Below are positions 35,633 to 53,738 of a stretch of 64,000 bases of DNA, piece after piece. Positions within the stretch are counted from its first letter, which is position 1. Each line of letters begins with the position of its first letter. This DNA comes from Deinococcus puniceus. Its GTDB lineage: Bacteria > Deinococcota > Deinococci > Deinococcales > Deinococcaceae. The DNA is taken from positions 728,501-792,500 of the forward strand of contig NZ_CP011387.1 in the NCBI RefSeq assembly GCF_001644565.1, written 5' to 3'. The notes beneath the pieces were generated by a model that had not been told where the DNA came from, did no database searches, and saw only the letters and a list, made by a program, of their open reading frames with translations. The position numbers and the translations under genes are program-made.

Positions 35633-35761
35633 AGCGTCCTTAGGAAACAGCAGTGAGTTGGAGTTGAAGCACCCAATTCTAAACGCGAAATGTCAGGAAT
35701 GTTAATGCTGGGTGTGAAGTTCAGTGTTCTTGAGCGGGTGCTTATGGGTTGAGGGCTGAGT

Positions 35762-37156
35762 CTAAGCCGTTTTGATCTTGCGGTTCAATTTGTCGGCGGC
35801 CACCAGCAAGACGTCCCACACACCAGAAAAGGGCGGGGCGTAGGCAAGGTCGGTATCAAAGAGATGCTGAACGGTGCTGCGGCGGTGCAGCAGGGCGGCC
35901 ACCACGTCTACCCGCTTCACGCTGATGTGGCGCGGGCTGACCAGTTGCACGCCTAGCAGTCGACCACTGCCCACTTCGGCGGTCAGGCGCACATGAATCG
36001 GGCGCGAATCGCCGTAATACCCGGCGTGGTCGGTGCTGTCTACATCTACACTCACGGCCTTCAATCCCAGCGCATCGGCTTCGGCCTGTGTTAAGCCAGT
36101 GCGGGCCGCGCCCAACTCGAAGACTTTGAAAATGGCCGTGCCCACGATGCCGGGAAAAGTGGCGTCTCCGCCTGCCATATTCACGCCTGCCACGCGGCCC
36201 ATGCGGTTGGCGGTGAGGCCCAGCGGAATATGCACCTTGCGCCGCGTGACCCGGTGCAGGCTTTCGGAGTTGTCGCCCGCCGCGTAGATGCCCGGAACGC
36301 TGGTTTCCTGCCGAATATTCACCGCCACCGCGCCGGTTTTGCCGAGTCGTGCGCCCGCCGCTTTTACCAGTTCCGTATTGGGTTTCACACCGACTGCCAC
36401 GATCACCAGATCAGCCCGCACCAATCCCTTCGAGGTCTGCACACCCGTCACGTGTCCTTCTCCGGTCAGGCCCTCCACTGCCGTCCCACAGCGCACATCC
36501 ACGCCCTTAGCTTCCAACTCTGCCCGCACGCGGCGTTGCAACTGGGTATCCAGCATTCGCCCCGCCACTTCCGGCCCCTTTTCCAGCAGCACCACATTCA
36601 GGCCGCGTGCGTGCAGGGCTTCGGCCATCTCCAGCCCGATATAGCCGCCGCCGACGATGCAGGCGCGTTTGGGCGCTTTGCCGTCCTTTCCCTGCAAACT
36701 GGCCTCTATCGCCTGTCCGTCTGGAATGTCGCGCAGCACATGCACGCCGCTTAACGTGGTGTGTGCCCAGTCGGGGCGCACGGCGCGGACTCCGGTGGCG
36801 ATCAAGAGGCGGTCAAAGGGTTCCGTGGTGGTGCGTCCGGCGGCGCGGTCTAGCACGGTCACGGTGCCAGCTTTCGCGTCCACGCCCGTCACTTCATGCC
36901 CGGTGCGAATGCCGATGCCTTGGCCGCGCATCCGTTCCGGCGTCCGGGCGATCAAGTCGTCAAAGTCCTCAACTTCTCCGCCGATCACATACGGCAGGCC
37001 GCACGCGCCGTAGCTGATGTAGTCGCCGCGCTCGAAGACCACCACTTCCGCTCCCGGATCGAAGCGTTTGGCGCGGCTGGCTGCACTCATGCCCGCCGCC
37101 ACGCCGCCGATGATCACGATTCTGCCCGTGCTGCCCGCCGCTGATTTTGCGCCCAT
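35762..37156 (-). CDS. CoA-disulfide-reductase-like FAD/NAD(P) oxidoreductase
   Basis: The 464-aa flavoprotein has an FAD motif '[19 protein letters not shown]', the single redox cysteine in '[13 protein letters not shown]' (as in CoADR and NADH oxidase/peroxidase), an NAD(P) motif '[17 protein letters not shown]' and '[10 protein letters not shown]'. The C-terminal dimerisation domain has '[19 protein letters not shown]'. It reduces CoA disulfide, persulfide or peroxide with NAD(P)H; which one cannot be settled here. A far longer open frame extends upstream, but -10 box TAGCCT (plus 37164-37169) seven bases before ATG 37156 fixes the start. It is divergent from the class V aminotransferase. 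Confidence 0.85.
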   Translation of the reverse strand: MGAKSAAGSTGRIVIIGGVAAGMSAASRAKRFDPGAEVVVFERGDYISYGACGLPYVIGGEVEDFDDLIARTPERMRGQGIGIRTGHEVTGVDAKAGTVTVLDRAAGRTTTEPFDRLLIATGVRAVRPDWAHTTLSGVHVLRDIPDGQAIEASLQGKDGKAPKRACIVGGGYIGLEMAEALHARGLNVVLLEKGPEVAGRMLDTQLQRRVRAELEAKGVDVRCGTAVEGLTGEGHVTGVQTSKGLVRADLVIVAVGVKPNTELVKAAGARLGKTGAVAVNIRQETSVPGIYAAGDNSESLHRVTRRKVHIPLGLTANRMGRVAGVNMAGGDATFPGIVGTAIFKVFELGAARTGLTQAEADALGLKAVSVDVDSTDHAGYYGDSRPIHVRLTAEVGSGRLLGVQLVSPRHISVKRVDVVAALLHRRSTVQHLFDTDLAYAPPFSGVWDVLLVAADKLNRKIKTA

Positions 37157-37163
37157 GCAAAGC

Positions 37164-37198
37164 AGGCTACCGCGCCGCGCCTGCCGCACCGTTACCAT
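37164..37198. promoter_or_regulatory. Back-to-back leaderless promoters
   Basis: Two -10 boxes face opposite ways in a 48-bp spacer: TAGCCT on the minus strand (37169-37164) seven bases before the flavoenzyme ATG, and TACCAT on the plus strand (37193-37198) six bases before the aminotransferase ATG. Their -35 regions must overlap each other's -10 or coding start, so the two genes probably compete for polymerase. Confidence 0.5.
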
Positions 37199-37204
37199 GC
37201 ACCT

Positions 37205-38392
37205 ATGACCGATACCGCTGCCCGCCCCGGTTTGACCACGGCTGACCTGCCCGCCTATATCCCCCTCAACCGGGAACGCCTGATCGCGCCCGGCCCAGTC
37301 GAGGTTGACCCCCGCGTGCTGCTGGAATTGGCCCAGCCCCAGATGCACCACCGGGCAGCGGCGGGCATCGAAAAACTGATGGAAGCCCGCGCCAAGCTGA
37401 CCCAACTGCTGGGCGATCCCTACGACGCCGTGATCACCACCAGCAGCGGCACCGGAGCCTTCGAGGGCGCTTTGGTCAGTCTGGTGCCGGAAGGGGCCAA
37501 AGTCGTGAACGCGCAGGCCGGAAAATTCAGCGAACGCTGGGGCGAAATGGCTGGGCGGCTGGGGTACGACGCGCAGATCGTGGGAAAGCCTTGGGGCGAA
37601 GTTCTCGATCCAGAGGAAGTGGCCGACGCCGCCAAAGATGCCCACACGCTGCTGATCACCCACAGCGAAACCAGCACCGGGGCGCTGCACGATCTGGCGG
37701 CCATTTCGCAGGCGGCCCGCGCGGGGAACCCTGACCTGATCATCATCGCCGACTGCATCACCAGCTACGGCGTGGCCGAGTTGCGCCCGGCAGCGTGGGG
37801 CGTAGACGTGATCGTGTCGGGCAGCCAGAAGGGAACGGCCACGCCCCCCGGCCTCGGCTTCGTGCTGTTTTCCCCTGAAGTCCAGACCCGCCTGATCAAG
37901 AACACGCCGCGTGGGTTTTACCTCGATATGCACCGCGAATTGACCGGGCAAAAGGCGGGCAGCACGCCCCAGACGCCCGCCATCAACCTTATTTATGCGC
38001 TTTCGCTGTCGCTGGAGCGCTTGCTGTGCGTACCATTGGACGTGCTGTGGGCCGAAAAACGCCGCCAAGCCGACGCCCTGATCGCTGCCGGAACCGCGCT
38101 GGGTGCGCCTGCTTGGGCTGCCCGCACCAGCCCCGCCGTTGCTGTTCTGACCCCGCCCGCCGGAATCACGGGCCGCCAAGTCTCCGCCCGCTTGGCCGAA
38201 ATGGGGCAACGCGCTCTGCCCGGTCAGGCTCCGCACGAAGACACCGTGTTCCGGGTGTCCACGATGGGCTACGCAGACCGCTACGACGCGCTGGGCATTG
38301 CCGGAATAATGGAAGAATGCTTTGCCAGCTTAGGTGTCAAGGTGGAGCGCGGCGCAGCGGTGGGGGCGGCTTGGGCGGCACTGCGGGTTTAA
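37205..38392 (+). CDS. Class V aminotransferase (alanine-glyoxylate/phosphoserine-like)
   Basis: The 395-aa PLP enzyme belongs to class V: '[24 protein letters not shown]', '[20 protein letters not shown]' (phosphate site), '[15 protein letters not shown]', '[15 protein letters not shown]' (Asp) and '[18 protein letters not shown]' (Schiff-base Lys). Close relatives are annotated as alanine-glyoxylate or serine-glyoxylate aminotransferases or as hydrogenase small-subunit-like proteins. Because serA is in the window but no classical serC is, it could be the phosphoserine aminotransferase partner, but this is only an inference. It is leaderless by its -10 box. Confidence 0.85.
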   Translation: MTDTAARPGLTTADLPAYIPLNRERLIAPGPVEVDPRVLLELAQPQMHHRAAAGIEKLMEARAKLTQLLGDPYDAVITTSSGTGAFEGALVSLVPEGAKVVNAQAGKFSERWGEMAGRLGYDAQIVGKPWGEVLDPEEVADAAKDAHTLLITHSETSTGALHDLAAISQAARAGNPDLIIIADCITSYGVAELRPAAWGVDVIVSGSQKGTATPPGLGFVLFSPEVQTRLIKNTPRGFYLDMHRELTGQKAGSTPQTPAINLIYALSLSLERLLCVPLDVLWAEKRRQADALIAAGTALGAPAWAARTSPAVAVLTPPAGITGRQVSARLAEMGQRALPGQAPHEDTVFRVSTMGYADRYDALGIAGIMEECFASLGVKVERGAAVGAAWAALRV

Positions 38393-38406
38393 GGGAGAGT
38401 GGAATC

Positions 38407-38520
38407 GCGTGTAAACCCCCCAGTCTGCTTCGCAGCCAGCCCCCCTCAAGGGGAGCGCAAAAGCAGTTGTCCCCACCTCTAAGGGGGGACGTTGCGCCAG
38501 CAACGGGGGGGTTTACACGC
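38407..38520. repeat. GC-rich dyad repeat R1 (copy b)
   Basis: This copy has 15-bp perfect terminal inverted repeats, GCGTGTAAACCCCCC (38407-38421) and GGGGGGTTTACACGC (38506-38520). Its interior 'CAGTCTGCTTCGCAGCCAGC' is shared with copy a at 8634-8651. It begins 15 bases after the aminotransferase stop and may act as a transcription-end structure. Confidence 0.75.
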
Positions 38521-38550
38521 AAACTCGGCTGCAAAAACGTGACCCAACCC

Positions 38551-38579
38551 TAGACACCCGCCCCCTGTATCTCTATACT
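38551..38579 (+). promoter_or_regulatory. Promoter of rpmG-secE-nusG
   Basis: -35 TAGACA (38551-38556), a 17-bp spacer and -10 TATACT (38574-38579) form a near-consensus sigma-70 promoter. The predicted leader is about 150 nt. A short perfect hairpin CCCGCC-AGAA-GGCGGG (38590-38605) followed by TTCTTT begins a few bases after the expected start of transcription. Confidence 0.75.
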
Positions 38580-38738
38580 TGGAATGTTGCCCGCCAGAAG
38601 GCGGGTTCTTTACCAGCATAACCAGAGGACACCTGACCAGAATGGAAGGGGCGGCCCCAACGGTTTTCCCGCAGCAGCGGAGTGCTGGGAGCAGGGTTCC
38701 AGGGTGCATGCGCCCTCCCCCGCGAAAGGAGTTTGAAC

Positions 38739-38906
38739 ATGGCGAAAGACGGCCCCCGTATTATCGTGAAGATGGAAAGCACCGCTGGAACAGGCTTTTA
38801 CTACACGACCACCAAGAACCGCCGCACCACGCAGACCAAACTGGAACTGCGTAAGTACGACCCCGTTGCCAAAAAGCACGTCGTCTTCAAGGAGAAGAAA
38901 GTCTGA
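38739..38906 (+). CDS. rpmG: 50S ribosomal protein L33
   Basis: The 55-aa basic protein matches bacterial L33: '[23 protein letters not shown]' and '[20 protein letters not shown]'. It lacks the zinc-ribbon cysteine pairs, so it is the C-minus form, whose expression does not depend on zinc. The start is fixed by GAAAGGAG eight bases upstream. It heads the rpmG-secE-nusG order typical of many bacteria. Confidence 0.97.
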   Translation: MAKDGPRIIVKMESTAGTGFYYTTTKNRRTTQTKLELRKYDPVAKKHVVFKEKKV

Positions 38907-38987
38907 TCTGCTGGGGCCGCCTTGCCCGTATCTGGGTTCGGCGGCTCCACCGGGTCGGCTTTCTTTCTTCTAGGCGCAGGTGAACGC

Positions 38988-39167
38988 ATGAACTTGATTC
39001 AGTACTTCCGGGACGCCCGCGCGGAATTGTCCCGCGTGACGTGGCCCACCCGCCAGCAAGTGCTGGAAGGCACGCAGGCCGTGCTGATCTTCGTCGTGGC
39101 ACTCACCCTGATCGTGTTTTTCATGGATCGCGTGTTCGGCTTTGCCGTTCGTGCGCTCCTCCCATAA
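38988..39167 (+). CDS. secE: Preprotein translocase subunit SecE
   Basis: The 59-aa short SecE has an amphipathic helix '[27 protein letters not shown]' with the conserved WP, followed by one transmembrane helix '[20 protein letters not shown]'. It clamps SecY halves in the inner membrane translocon. It uses the ATG at 38988, the first Met aligned with family starts. It lies 81 bp after rpmG and 10 bp before nusG. Confidence 0.95.
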   Translation: MNLIQYFRDARAELSRVTWPTRQQVLEGTQAVLIFVVALTLIVFFMDRVFGFAVRALLP

Positions 39168-39177
39168 GGCGGCTGAC

Positions 39178-39750
39178 ATGAGTATTGAATGGTACGCCGT
39201 GCATACCTACGTGGGTCAGGAAGACCGCGTGCAAGACCAGCTGATGGATCGGGCCAAAAAGCTGGGCATGTACTACACCAAGATTTTTCAGGTGTTGCAA
39301 CCCAGTGAGGAAGCCGTAGAACTGCGCGAAGGCGGCAAGAAAGAAACCGTCAAGCGCAAGCTGTTTCCGGGCTATGTGTTCGTGCAGATGGATGTAGAAG
39401 ACGATGACGCACCCGGCGAACTGGGCGAGTCTTGGGAAGTGGTGCGCGGCACCAACGGCGTGACCGGGTTCGTCGGTACCGCCACGCGCCCCGTGCCCCT
39501 GTCCCACGATGAGGTTCAGCGCCTGTTGGCCTCGGTAGGCGTGGCTGCTCAGCCCGTCGTCGAAGAAGCCCCGCGCATCAAGGTCAGCCTCAAACCCGGC
39601 GATATGGTTCGGGTCACGGGCGGCCCTTTTGCCGACTTCAGCGGCATCATCAGTGAAGTCAATGCTCCGCAGGCCAAGGTCAAGGTGCTCGTCAGCATCT
39701 TTGGCCGCGAAACGCCTGTCGAACTCGATTTCGCGCAGGTCAGTAAGTAA
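39178..39750 (+). CDS. nusG: Transcription antitermination protein NusG
   Basis: The 190-aa protein has the NGN domain ('[27 protein letters not shown]', '[18 protein letters not shown]', '[13 protein letters not shown]') and a C-terminal KOW domain ('[23 protein letters not shown]' to 'VELDFAQV'). NusG binds RNA polymerase and couples it to Rho or the ribosome. The start at 39178 follows the secE stop by ten bases. Confidence 0.97.
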   Translation: MSIEWYAVHTYVGQEDRVQDQLMDRAKKLGMYYTKIFQVLQPSEEAVELREGGKKETVKRKLFPGYVFVQMDVEDDDAPGELGESWEVVRGTNGVTGFVGTATRPVPLSHDEVQRLLASVGVAAQPVVEEAPRIKVSLKPGDMVRVTGGPFADFSGIISEVNAPQAKVKVLVSIFGRETPVELDFAQVSK

Positions 39751-39937
39751 GGCCCCGTTGCCCCGCGGTTGTCTTCCCACTAGGGACTAGGCAAACGGGG
39801 GCAAAAGGCGGTAAAATCAAAAAGTTGCTGCCAATTCATCCTTAAAGGGTGAAGCCCTCAACCGGGCAGGCAGAACTTAGCGTCAGCACCCCACCGCCAC
39901 CTGTTGGTGCGTTCTGGGGGAGCTAAGGAGGCAAGAC
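39751..39937 (+). promoter_or_regulatory. rplKA leader region
   Basis: This 187-nt gap begins with a long imperfect hairpin (GCCCCGTT...AAACGGGGGC, 39752-39802) after nusG. A possible -10 TAAAAT lies at 39812-39817. Close to the rplK ribosome site is a hairpin with CCCCA and TGGGG arms (about 39889-39920). The last structure is a candidate L1-binding autoregulatory target, since L1 represses L11-L1 mRNA in other bacteria; no strict motif match can be claimed. Confidence 0.4.
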
Positions 39938-41254
<1,317 letters not shown>

Positions 41255-41827
41255 GTGGCGAACGAAAAAAACCAGCAGAACCTCAGCAGCCTTCGGGGCA
41301 GCCTTTCGGGCGTCGACACGTTTTACGTCGTCGATTACCAAGGCCTGACCGCAGGGCAACTGAGCAAACTGCGTAAAGACATCCGCGAAAAGGGTGGGCA
41401 GCTCATCGTTGCCAAGAACACCCTGATCAACATCGCCCTTCAGGATGGTGGCCGTGACTTTGCCGACGCCCTGAAAGGCCCCAGTGCCCTCGTTCTGGCC
41501 CATGAAGACCCCGCTGGCGTCGCCAAGACCCTCAGCGACGCCGCCAAAGCCAACGACAAAGGCATTCCCGCCATGAAAGGCGGCCTCGTGGAAGGCAACC
41601 GCGTCGATGTGAAAGTCATCGAGCGCCTTGCCAGCCTCGGCAGCAAGCAGAGCCTTCAGTCCGAGTTCGTGGGTGTGCTGTCCAGCCACCTGTCGAGCTT
41701 CGTCGGAATTCTGGAAGCTTACAAAGCCAAGCTCGAAGAGGGCGCTCCTGCGGACAGCAGTGCAGATGCAGTTGTTGCCGAAGCCAGCGCCCCAGCAGAC
41801 GACAGCGCGCCCGAAGCCAGCGTCTAA
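41255..41827 (+). CDS. rplJ: 50S ribosomal protein L10
   Basis: The 190-aa protein has the L10 pattern '[46 protein letters not shown]', followed by a C-terminal helix for L12 dimers and an Ala/Asp-rich acidic tail longer than in E. coli. It starts with GTG, with AAAGGAGG about seven bases upstream; an in-frame ATG at 41228 is upstream of that ribosome site. It is co-transcribed with rplL 81 bp downstream. Confidence 0.96.
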   Translation: MANEKNQQNLSSLRGSLSGVDTFYVVDYQGLTAGQLSKLRKDIREKGGQLIVAKNTLINIALQDGGRDFADALKGPSALVLAHEDPAGVAKTLSDAAKANDKGIPAMKGGLVEGNRVDVKVIERLASLGSKQSLQSEFVGVLSSHLSSFVGILEAYKAKLEEGAPADSSADAVVAEASAPADDSAPEASV

Positions 41828-41908
41828 GACCGCTCCGGCGCGTCTTGACCCCAGCTTCTGCACCCGCTTAACAAGCACCACCAAAACCAATATTCGGAGG
41901 AAGACATC

Positions 41909-42271
41909 ATGGCATACGACAAACAGGCACTTATCGACCAACTGGGCACCCTCACCATCATGGAACTCGCTGACCTGATCGACGGCCTGAAGGAAACTTG
42001 GGGCGTTACCGCAGCTGTGGCTTCTGGCCCCGCCACTGGCCCCGTCGCCGTCGTTGAAGAGAAGACCGAATTCGACGTCATCCTAATCGACGCCGGTTCC
42101 AGCAAGATCAACGTCATTAAGGAAATCCGCGCCATCACGGGCCTCGGCCTGAAGGAAGCGAAGGACATGAGCGAGAAGGGCGGCGCACTGAAGGAAGGCC
42201 TGCCCAAGGAAGAAGCTGAGAAGATCAAGGCCCAGCTCGAAGCAGCTGGCGCACGCGTCGAACTCAAGTAA
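41909..42271 (+). CDS. rplL: 50S ribosomal protein L7/L12
   Basis: The 120-aa stalk protein has an N-terminal dimerisation helix region ('[26 protein letters not shown]'), a flexible Ala/Gly/Pro hinge, and the C-terminal factor-binding domain '[36 protein letters not shown]', ending '[14 protein letters not shown]'. It recruits translation GTPases. A terminator follows at 42326. Confidence 0.98.
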   Translation: MAYDKQALIDQLGTLTIMELADLIDGLKETWGVTAAVASGPATGPVAVVEEKTEFDVILIDAGSSKINVIKEIRAITGLGLKEAKDMSEKGGALKEGLPKEEAEKIKAQLEAAGARVELK

Positions 42272-42325
42272 TCTTCTAAACTAGCTCTAGCAGTATCAGT
42301 TTTAAGAGCATCACCGGGAGTGCAG

Positions 42326-42358
42326 CCCCCAGCCCAAGTGGTTGGGGGTTCCTATTTT
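42326..42358 (+). terminator. Terminator after rplL
   Basis: CCCCCA (42326-42331) and TGGGGG (42343-42348) form a stem with an 11-base loop, followed by TTCCTATTTT. It separates the ribosomal protein transcript from the cold-shock gene. Confidence 0.75.
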
Positions 42359-42570
42359 GCCCTATGACTTTTCTCTGTGCCGCCCAATTCTGACGCCCTT
42401 CGGCGCGATGCTGATCAATGTAGCCTACGCTACTTTTTGTGACCGGAAGGCACACTATTCTTCACGGGTTCTACTCCGGTGGGTCTTTTGAGACGGCAGG
42501 TCAGGAAAAGCTCTTGGCACGCCCGACACCGCTGGGTTGAGAATGCTGGAAGCAGCAAGGAGAGTATCAG
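42359..42570. other. Leader/promoter region of the cold-shock gene
   Basis: No gene is seen. A short palindrome GTAGC-CTAC-GCTAC followed by TTTTT (42420-42438) could be a second terminator for the upstream transcript. The remaining roughly 130 bases probably form a long 5' leader, as is usual for csp mRNAs, ending in AAGGAGAG before the ATG. No clear -35/-10 pair could be assigned. Confidence 0.4.
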
Positions 42571-42831
42571 ATGGCTACAGGTAAAGTGAAATGGTTTAAC
42601 GCAGAGAAAGGCTTTGGCTTCATCGAAACACCCGGCAGCCCCGACGTGTTCGCGCACTTCAGCGCCATCCAGAGCAGCGGCTTTAAAAAGCTGAACGAAG
42701 GCGACGAAGTGGAATTTGAAGTCGAAGAGGGCCAGCGCGGCAAAGGCCCCCAGGCCAAGAACATCGTAGTGACGAAGGCTGCCCCCGCACCTGCGTTCAG
42801 CGATCGTCCTCGCCGCGACGACCGCTGGTAA
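42571..42831 (+). CDS. Cold-shock domain protein
   Basis: The 86-aa protein is a single cold-shock OB fold with both RNP motifs: '[16 protein letters not shown]' and '[10 protein letters not shown]'. A short Arg/Asp-rich tail (RPRRDDRW) extends it past the usual 67-70 residues. It binds single-stranded RNA or DNA as an RNA chaperone. The start follows AAGGAGAG by eight bases. A good terminator follows at 42863. It sits between rplL and rpoB, inside what is one operon in many bacteria. Confidence 0.95.
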   Translation: MATGKVKWFNAEKGFGFIETPGSPDVFAHFSAIQSSGFKKLNEGDEVEFEVEEGQRGKGPQAKNIVVTKAAPAPAFSDRPRRDDRW

Positions 42832-42862
42832 TCCCAAACACCCTCTGACATTTTAAATGTTG

Positions 42863-42893
42863 ATCCCCCAGCTGAAAGGCCGGGGGATTTTGC
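42863..42893 (+). terminator. Terminator after the cold-shock gene
   Basis: ATCCCCC (42863-42869) pairs with GGGGGAT (42882-42888), and T residues follow (TTTGC). It separates the cold-shock gene from the convergent TPR membrane protein gene. Confidence 0.75.
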
Positions 42894-42911
42894 TATTGGG
42901 GAAGCGAGAAT

Positions 42912-43703
42912 CTACTTCAAGTTCCGCCGCAACTCGGCAGCCAAGGCAAACCACTCGCGCTCCTGACGCTTATACAGATTGGTGGCGCGGCGTTCTGTTT
43001 TGGCGAGGGCTTCCAGCACTTGCGCGGCTTCCTCGCGGCGGCCTTGAGTGACCAAAAAAGCGGCGTAGCGGGCGCGGGGTTCCTCGGTGGTGGCGGCGGT
43101 CATGGCCTGTTGGTAGGTGGCATCGGCTTCGGCCACTTTGCCTTGTTTCTCCTGCGCTTGGGCCAGCAACGTCAGCGTGCGCGTGCGGGTGGCGGCACTG
43201 GTTCGGAGGTCTACGCGGGTCAGGCGGGCTTCGGCGTCGGCGGGGTTGCCGCGTGCCAAATCCAATTCGGCGCTGGTCAGCAGCACCACCGGATCATCGG
43301 CATAGATGCCCGCCAGCAGCGGATTGAGCGTAGCCTGCGCTTCGTCGTTGCGGCCTGCACGGGCCAGCAACCCGGCCAAATCGGCGCGGTGGGCCAGCGT
43401 ATCGCTTTCTGCAAGTTCTTCCTGCGCCTCCCGAATGCGGGTATCCAGCGGCTTGATGGCCTCTAGGCCGCTTTGCAGCACGTTGGTAGCCGCCCGCCGA
43501 CTGCCACGCAACGTCGGCAAAAACTCCAAGAAAAAGTAGATCAGTGGCCCCAAAAATCCACCGACGAACAGGCTGAACCCCAAGACGGCTATCCAGATCA
43601 CGCCGCGCCGGGTGGCGATGGCATGGATCAGAAACAGGATATTGAGCGCGTAGAACAGGGTAAACAGCCACGGCGCTTGGTTGAAGATGGAACCGACATT
43701 CAT
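42912..43703 (-). CDS. TPR-repeat membrane protein
   Basis: The 263-aa protein has two N-terminal transmembrane helices (about 12-30 and 36-62), then a helical region of tetratricopeptide-like repeats (about 70-250; for example 'DLAGLLARAGRNDEAQATLNPLLAG' and 'AQAQEKQGKVAEADATYQQAM'). It is probably an inner-membrane scaffold with a cytoplasmic TPR domain; partners are unknown. -10 box TACAGT (plus 43710-43715) six bases before ATG suggests a leaderless message. It lies on the minus strand between the ribosomal-protein block and rpoB. Confidence 0.75.
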   Translation of the reverse strand: MNVGSIFNQAPWLFTLFYALNILFLIHAIATRRGVIWIAVLGFSLFVGGFLGPLIYFFLEFLPTLRGSRRAATNVLQSGLEAIKPLDTRIREAQEELAESDTLAHRADLAGLLARAGRNDEAQATLNPLLAGIYADDPVVLLTSAELDLARGNPADAEARLTRVDLRTSAATRTRTLTLLAQAQEKQGKVAEADATYQQAMTAATTEEPRARYAAFLVTQGRREEAAQVLEALAKTERRATNLYKRQEREWFALAAELRRNLK

Positions 43704-44066
43704 GCCCCCACTGTACAGAAGGTGGGTGAGTCACTTGTCTTGAAATGAGGCTGGTCTGAAAGTGGGAGGGGGCAGAAGCTCTGAGCAGAATCGAGAGCGG
43801 TTCTTAGATCCTTAGACCAGCTTCTTCCCAACCCCTCCCCTTGACAGCCGCTTTTGAATAGCCTATATTCTTCTGTGGCCGACCATGATGGGTTGGACGG
43901 GAGTGATGTGCCAATCAGCACGGCAGCAACCGGCTGGACTTCACAACTCATTTGATCGTTTGGGACGCAACCGCAGCGAGTTTAAGCAGAGGGTTGCTGT
44001 CCCGTTTGCGCTGTTCTCTGCCCCGGAACACGGCAAAGGTTCATCAGGGTGCCCCGCGAGGTGTGC
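43704..44066. other. Divergent promoter region and rpoB leader
   Basis: This 363-bp spacer holds the leaderless promoter of the TPR gene, a TAGATCC/TAGACC repeat pair (43802-43819), and the strong rpoB promoter, followed by an untranslated leader of about 190 nt. No gene is seen. Confidence 0.6.
43841..43869 (+). promoter_or_regulatory. rpoBC promoter
   Basis: TTGACA (43841-43846), exactly 17 bp, then TATATT (43864-43869): a near-perfect housekeeping sigma promoter, the best in the window. Transcription should start near 43876, giving a leader of about 190 nt before rpoB. It shows that rpoBC can be expressed independently of the rplKAJL block. Confidence 0.85.
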
Positions 44067-47513
<3,447 letters not shown>

Positions 47514-47719
47514 GCGGACAGAGCGTCTAAGGATCGAGGGTCTAAGAACGGCAAAACGACAACGGGTTTGTCCTCCCCCTTTAAGGGGGGGCGTTGCGGA
47601 GCAACGGGGGGGTTCACCCACAATCCCTATCGCCCCACCACTTTAGAGACCAGACCCTCAGACCGCGCCCCAGCCGAACAAGCCACACCACCACGCCTCC
47701 CACCACAGGAGCTACTGCT
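47514..47719. repeat. Repeat-filled rpoB-rpoC spacer (R1 copy c and heptad arrays)
   Basis: The 206-bp gap is long for rpoBC. It contains heptad arrays GTCTAAGGATCGAGGGTCTAAG (about 47525-47546) and AGACCAGACCCTCAGACC (47646-47664). It also has an R1 right-half copy at 47571-47614 with the dyad CCCCCTTTAAGGGGG and the 'GTTGCGGAGCAACGGGGGGGTT' stem. A structured insert here could affect polarity between beta and beta-prime. Confidence 0.65.
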
Positions 47720-52366
<4,647 letters not shown>

Positions 52367-52393
52367 AGCCTCAACATTTAGGTTAGGAGAGAA

Positions 52394-52426
52394 GACCCCC
52401 ACTCGGAGACGGGTGGGGGCTTTTTT
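52394..52426 (+). terminator. rpoBC terminator
   Basis: GACCCCCACTCG (about 52394-52405) pairs with CGGGTGGGGGC around GAGA, followed by TTTTTT (52421-52426). It is a classic intrinsic terminator 28 bp after the rpoC stop. Confidence 0.9.
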
Positions 52427-52467
52427 GGTTTGGGGATGTTGAGTGGTGGGCGTTCTGGGGGGGGTGG

Positions 52468-52594
52468 TCGAAGGGTCTAAGGAAAGGCGCAGGCAATCGC
52501 TGGCGCTCATTCTCTGGCTGGGGGCGAGGGCAAAAAGCGCTAGCCAACGTTCTAATCTTCTCCTTGACCCTTAGACCCTCGACCCTTCGACTTC
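52468..52594. repeat. Heptad arrays and an 18-bp repeat between rpoC and the DUF2721 gene
   Basis: GTCGAAGGGTCTAAGG (52468-52483) and CCTTGACCCTTAGACCCTCGACCCTTCGAC (52562-52591, seen as four units) are heptad arrays. The second runs into the 3' end of the DUF2721 frame. Between them, 52492-52509 repeats exactly (inverted) the 18 bases at 2323-2340. Confidence 0.6.
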
Positions 52595-53125
52595 TGCCCC
52601 CCGTCCCTCGGCCTTCAATTCTGCCGCCTCGTCGTACAGCCCAGCGTAATGTGCCCCCAGTTTCTCCAAAAAGCGCATTTCCTGCCGGGTGGTGATGGCA
52701 CTCAGAGTGGCTTCATAGCTGAGCAGCAGCGCCCCGTAGGCCAGCCCGCCTGCGCCCAAAATGGCGAGCAGGATGGGCACCAGACCAGTGTCGAACTTGC
52801 CGAGGCTGCCTGCGCCGATGAGGATGCTGGTACACACGAGCAGCGTGACGGCCAGATAAAATGCCTGCATAGACCGCTGGATATAGCGCGTGCGGCGGGT
52901 CAGGCGCGGCAATTGCTCGATGATCATGCGTTTTTCGTCGCGGGCCAGCGGCTCCCGTTGCCCTTCCTCGCTCACCAGAAACTTGAAGCGGGCTGTAAGC
53001 GCCCGCACTCGGTCAGTGCTGCGGCCTAGGCGGGCGCTGGTGCTCATCAGCAGGGTTCCCGCGCCGCTGATCAGCACAGCGGGCGTAATCATAGCGGTCA
53101 GGACGTTGAGGCTGGGGTCGGCCAT
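52571..53125 (-). CDS. DUF2721-family membrane protein
   Basis: The 184-aa protein matches DUF2721: an N-terminal helix 'LNVLTAMITPAVLISGAGTLLMSTSARLGRS' with the 'R..D' segment 'TDRVRAL', a central basic stretch and two more transmembrane helices ('AFYLAVTLLVCTSILIGAG' and 'LVPILLAILGAGGLAYGALLL'). The function of the family is unknown. -10 TAGGCT (plus 53132-53137) six bases before ATG suggests a leaderless message. The C-terminal codons overlap a heptad repeat array, which may have extended or altered the tail ('AEVEGSRV'). Confidence 0.75.
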   Translation of the reverse strand: MADPSLNVLTAMITPAVLISGAGTLLMSTSARLGRSTDRVRALTARFKFLVSEEGQREPLARDEKRMIIEQLPRLTRRTRYIQRSMQAFYLAVTLLVCTSILIGAGSLGKFDTGLVPILLAILGAGGLAYGALLLSYEATLSAITTRQEMRFLEKLGAHYAGLYDEAAELKAEGRGAEVEGSRV

Positions 53126-53324
53126 GCCTCTAGCCTAAGGGCTGGCGAGCGGCGGGACAGGTATCCGGACTCTGCCACTCAGACATCTCTCTGACACTGC
53201 CCCCTTAACCTCTGAAATGGCGGGCAAATTATCACCCATGCCGCGTTTAAGAGGGCGAGGTGCGGCGTAAGATAGGGGCGCGACGCCGTCTACCCGCCTT
53301 ATCCCCGCCTTGGAGGTACCTAGT

Positions 53325-53654
53325 ATGCCCAATATCGGCCCCGGAGAAATCCTCGTTATTTTACTGATCGCCCTGCTGGTGTTTGGCCCCCGCAAGCTGC
53401 CCGAACTGGGCAAAAGCCTAGGCGCAGGCATCCGCGAATTCCGCAAAGGCACCGCTGGCCTGAAAGAAGAGTTTGAAGGCAGTATGCGTGACCCTGCCCA
53501 ATCGGTGGCCCCCGCGCCTGTGCAGACCATCGTTGCCTCTGCCGTGACGCCCGGTGTGGTCATGGCGAAGGAAGTTACGCCCCAAAGCGCAGTGCCTCAG
53601 CCCGCGCAGGCCGTCACCCCCACCGCCACCGAAAAAGCGCCCGAACACGTCTAG
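53325..53654 (+). CDS. tatA: Twin-arginine translocase subunit TatA/E
   Basis: The 109-aa protein has the TatA layout: an N-terminal transmembrane helix ('[15 protein letters not shown]'), the hinge '[14 protein letters not shown]', an amphipathic helix '[19 protein letters not shown]' and an unstructured Pro/Ala/Val-rich tail. TatA oligomers form the pore for folded Tat substrates. The start at 53325 is supported by TTGGAGG eight bases upstream. tatC is not in the window. It lies just before tRNA-Ser. Confidence 0.92.
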   Translation: MPNIGPGEILVILLIALLVFGPRKLPELGKSLGAGIREFRKGTAGLKEEFEGSMRDPAQSVAPAPVQTIVASAVTPGVVMAKEVTPQSAVPQPAQAVTPTATEKAPEHV

Positions 53655-53738
53655 CACACGCTTAAGCTGTTTGTCCCCGCCAGCCACCTTACGCTGCATT
53701 TGATTTTTGGCCGCGCCTCCGCTAGATTGGCGTGCGCT

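Noticed and set aside
37157..38236. A 360-residue upstream extension of the flavoenzyme frame
   Set aside because: It runs antisense through the class V aminotransferase; the Rossmann FAD motif begins directly after the ATG at 37156.
38640..38738. A possible tRNA just before rpmG
   Set aside because: Short stems are visible, but there is no T-loop TTCGA, no anticodon arm and no CCA end.
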